Source of the DNA: Sphingomonas sp. QA11
GTDB lineage: Bacteria > Pseudomonadota > Alphaproteobacteria > Sphingomonadales > Sphingomonadaceae
Direction: 5' to 3'
DNA: 64,000 nt
Assembly (NCBI RefSeq): GCF_028473665.1
Contig: NZ_CP098774.1
Coordinates: forward strand, 2,790,001-2,854,000
The notes beneath the pieces are model-generated. The model had not been told where the DNA came from, did no database searches, and saw nothing but the letters and a program-made list of their open reading frames with translations. The position numbers were made by a program, and so were the translations under genes. Below are positions 61,699 through 64,000 of this stretch, one piece after another (position 1 is the first letter of the stretch; each line of letters starts with the position of its first letter).

Positions 61699-63747
61699 TC
61701 ATGGTTGTCGATCGTATCGGTTGAACCATCCGATGATGGCCTCGGCCCTGGCTGCGGACTGACTTGGACGTGCAGCCATTTCGTGGAACGCGTCCGGCAC
61801 CCTGAGCAGGCCGGTTGCGACACCACGATACTGCAACGCGCCGTAGAATTGCTCAGCTTCCGCGATCGGCGTGCGCACGTCCTTCTCCCCAACGACCACC
61901 AGCGTCGGTGTTTTGACATTGGAGATCAGCGACAGCGGCGAATGCTTCCAATAGCTCTCCGGGTCCTCCCAGGGCGTCTTGCCGATCCAGTTGCTCATGA
62001 CCTTGTAGCCGGCGTCCGAAGTCAGCGCGAGGCTGGTCCAGTTCATCGCGGGGCGCTGGGACGCCGCGGCGCGAAATCGATCCGTCTTGCCCACGATCCA
62101 GGCGGTCATGATTCCGCCTCCCGAGCCCCCGGTCACGAACAGGCGATGGGGATCGGCATATCCTTGCGCAACCGCGGCGTCGACGACGCTCATCTGGTCG
62201 CTATAGTCGATGCCGGGATAGTCGCGATTAATCGCATTGGCGAATGCCTCGCCGTAGGAAGTCGAACCACGCGCATTGGCATATACGACAACGTAGCCGG
62301 CCGCTGCGTAGAGTTGGTCGTCGGTCGAGAAATAGGGGCCATAGTGCAGGAACGGCCCGCCATGAATCTCCAGGATCATGGGATATTGACGCGAGCGGTC
62401 GAAGCCCGGCGGCGTCAGTACCCAGGCGTCGATCGGCGTCCCGTCGGATGCGGTCACCTTCAACGGCGCCAACGCGCCCAGCGATCGCTTTTCCAGCAGT
62501 CCAGCGTTGAGCCGGGTCAACCGCTCGACCACGCCATCGCGCACGATCGCCACGTCGGCCGGGTGATCGGAACCGCCCTGCGGGATGGCAACGGTGCCGC
62601 TCCGCGCGACCGAGAACGAGCCACCGCTATAGGGAAGATCGAGCCCGCTATCGGCCAGTCTTTCGGCGACGACGCGCACGATGCCGCCCGGTTCGAACCG
62701 GACTACCTTGTTGACGCCCCGATCCTCCAGCGCAGCGAAGAGGCTGCGCCCATCCGCCGCCCAGACCGGGGTGCTCAGGCTGCGGTCGAGATCTTCGTGC
62801 GCGACGCGGACATGGCTGCCGTCGCTATCCATGAGATAGATCTTGCGATTTTCGTACGGACGGCGGCGGCGATCGTCATAGCCGCTAAAGGCGATGGTCC
62901 GACCATCGGGCGAGACGGTCGCGGAGGCAGCCGGACCTTCAAGCTGCGTCAATCGTGTCAGTGCCCCGCCGGCAAGCGACACCCGATAAATCGCGCTGCG
63001 ATAGCTGTCGGTCTCCCAACCCTTGTCGCGACGGCTGGTGAAGACCAGTGACAGGCCGTCCGGTGTCCATGACACGGGACCGGCGTCATCAAATGGGCCG
63101 GTGGTCAGTTGCCGAAGTGTTCCTCCGACCACGGAGGTAACGAAAACATGATCATAGCCGGGATCGAGATCGCCCTTCCCATCCTTGTGGTACATCGCGC
63201 GGGTCGTGAGCGTGATCGACTTCGCCCAGTCGGCGCCCGCGGGCTTGACTAGGGTCGTTCCGAGCGTCTCGGGCGGCACGGACGCATGCATGATCAAGGC
63301 GATCTTCGCGCAGTCCGGCGACCAGGACACGCCCGAGGCGGGGCTGGCCAGCGTGGCGATACGCTCGATCCTGCGCGAGACCGGCATGTAGGTGAACAAG
63401 CCGCGCGCCTGCCCCTTTGGCGTGGCGGTGAATGCCAGCAGCTTGCCGCTCGCGCACCAGCGCGGCTGCGCGCCGCCGGCGGCCGCTACACCGCCGAGCG
63501 GCCGCTGCACGCCAGTGCGCGTGTCGACCAGCCAGATCGATTCCAGCCCCTCATCGGCCATGATATCGTTGGTGATCCGGACATAGGCGACCAGATTGCC
63601 GTCAGGGCTGATTTGCGGATCGCTTGCCTGGGTCAGGCGGAAAATGTCCTGAGCCTGGAACCTGGCCGGCTCCGCTGGCGCTCCGGCCATCGCTACCCCC
63701 GATACCGCAACCAATCCCATCGCAAAGAGGGCGCGAAATACCGCCAT
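61699..63747 (-). CDS. Exported S9-family prolyl oligopeptidase/acylaminoacyl-peptidase
   Basis: 682 aa. Signal peptide MAVFRALFAMGLVAVSGVAM ending AGA; N-terminal propeller with TolB-like repeats (QISPDGNLVAYVRITNDIMA; TVSPDGRTIAFSGYDDRRRR); C-terminal alpha/beta hydrolase with catalytic Ser in VTGGSGGGIMTAWIVGKTDR, Asp in VVGEKDVRTPIAEAEQ and His in VPDAFHEMAA. Start ATG 63747 follows AGGGGAAGATCG. A periplasmic serine peptidase, apparently single, near a TonB receptor. Confidence 0.93.
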   Translation of the reverse strand: MAVFRALFAMGLVAVSGVAMAGAPAEPARFQAQDIFRLTQASDPQISPDGNLVAYVRITNDIMADEGLESIWLVDTRTGVQRPLGGVAAAGGAQPRWCASGKLLAFTATPKGQARGLFTYMPVSRRIERIATLASPASGVSWSPDCAKIALIMHASVPPETLGTTLVKPAGADWAKSITLTTRAMYHKDGKGDLDPGYDHVFVTSVVGGTLRQLTTGPFDDAGPVSWTPDGLSLVFTSRRDKGWETDSYRSAIYRVSLAGGALTRLTQLEGPAASATVSPDGRTIAFSGYDDRRRRPYENRKIYLMDSDGSHVRVAHEDLDRSLSTPVWAADGRSLFAALEDRGVNKVVRFEPGGIVRVVAERLADSGLDLPYSGGSFSVARSGTVAIPQGGSDHPADVAIVRDGVVERLTRLNAGLLEKRSLGALAPLKVTASDGTPIDAWVLTPPGFDRSRQYPMILEIHGGPFLHYGPYFSTDDQLYAAAGYVVVYANARGSTSYGEAFANAINRDYPGIDYSDQMSVVDAAVAQGYADPHRLFVTGGSGGGIMTAWIVGKTDRFRAAASQRPAMNWTSLALTSDAGYKVMSNWIGKTPWEDPESYWKHSPLSLISNVKTPTLVVVGEKDVRTPIAEAEQFYGALQYRGVATGLLRVPDAFHEMAARPSQSAARAEAIIGWFNRYDRQP

Positions 63748-63870
63748 CGATCTTCCCCTTGTATGCGGGCGTATGCGGGCAGCCCCCAATCCGAAAATAT
63801 GACAGCCCGCCGCTATGAACACAGTCGGCTAAGCCCAAGGATCATAGCGATCCCCGGGCTGGTTTGCCGT

Positions 63871-64000
63871 TCACATATCGACCTTGAGCGATAGCGAGTA
63901 GACCCGCGGCCGGATGAGATAATAATCAGCGTAACCGTCCGTCCCGCTTCCCGTCGAATAATAGCTATAGGAGGCCTGGGAGATGCCCTTCGAATTGAAC
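63871..64000 (-). CDS. TonB-dependent receptor, C-terminal end (partial)
   Basis: The last 42 codons of a gene running out of the window. Read on the minus strand they give GISQASYSYYSTGSGTDGYA, then YYLIRPRVYSLSLKVDM and a stop, a typical receptor C-terminal barrel strand ending. The stop is 120 bp from the peptidase start, so they may share an operon. Confidence 0.65.
   Translation of the reverse strand, partial: FNSKGISQASYSYYSTGSGTDGYADYYLIRPRVYSLSLKVDM

Noticed and set aside
1..64000. CRISPR array or other regularly spaced repeats
   Set aside because: No series of direct repeats with unique spacers was seen; the repeats found are hairpins, AT-rich blocks and one 11-bp tandem pair.

Overview
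The window is high-GC alphaproteobacterial DNA that looks like a Sphingomonas-type chromosome (Sphingomonadaceae). This is an inference from content: several TonB-dependent receptors, a class II (plant-type) DAHP synthase, Rieske oxygenase/BKACE/AAHS catabolic genes, an OprB-like porin, a carotenoid oxygenase, and IS3, IS630, IS481 and IS5 family relics. The two longest housekeeping-looking genes (class II DAHP synthase, LldD) and one tRNA-Glu(CTC) suggest chromosome rather than plasmid, but the segment is rich in accessory DNA and recombination scars.

Layout. 0-3 kb: an RcnR/CsoR-type metal sensor, then an IS630 element split by an intact IS3-family element with a clean 3-bp target duplication. 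3-5.2 kb: an AT-richer gene with a TonB C-terminal-like domain and about 1.4 kb with only weak small ORFs. 5.2-12.5 kb: divergent TetR regulator and carotenoid oxygenase, class II DAHP synthase, an exported HpcH/HpaI aldolase-like protein, an exported beta-propeller protein and lactate dehydrogenase LldD. 12.5-13.5 kb: tRNA-Glu followed by the stump of a conjugative element (end of trbI, DUF2274, excisionase-like HTH). 13.5-16.2 kb: a small sugar operon (aldose-epimerase-like, SDR, GH130-like) whose last gene runs into a convergent ferredoxin gene.

16-34.4 kb is an aromatic-catabolic island: ferredoxin, TonB receptor, three Rieske oxygenase alpha subunits, an NTF2-like protein, an AAHS-type MFS permease, LysR regulator, VOC-fold dioxygenase-like protein, BKACE enzyme, cytochrome P450, amidohydrolase, FAD monooxygenase, fumarylacetoacetate-hydrolase-family protein and GntR/FCD regulator. 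Several of its promoters carry a similar AT-rich palindromic block. No ferredoxin reductase is seen. The likely logic is uptake, O-demethylation or hydroxylation, ring opening, then hydrolysis and beta-keto-acid cleavage; the substrate is unknown.

34.9-45.9 kb is transport, signalling and envelope: a divergent NRAMP-type transporter, a translationally coupled module of a CHASE3-GAF hybrid kinase with three receiver domains, CheR, CheB and a second hybrid kinase, then stress-type small proteins, a membrane protein, a porin and a lipoprotein. 45.9-46.3 kb is an IS481 stump.

46.4-60.8 kb is a glycoside/organic-acid locus. The minus-strand operon reads TonB receptor, PfkB sugar kinase, a TIM-barrel/SUMF1 fusion protein, GH127, type-B carboxylesterase and CaiB/BaiF CoA-transferase. 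The plus strand carries a CitE-like CoA lyase, a propeller-SSS symporter fusion and a LysR regulator. Together these could import an acylated glycoside, split ester and glycosidic bonds, phosphorylate the sugar, and activate and cleave the released hydroxy acid. This combination is the best candidate for an undescribed system. 60.8-61.5 kb is a chimera of integrase and IS5 fragments, followed by an exported S9 peptidase and the 3' end of another TonB-dependent receptor.
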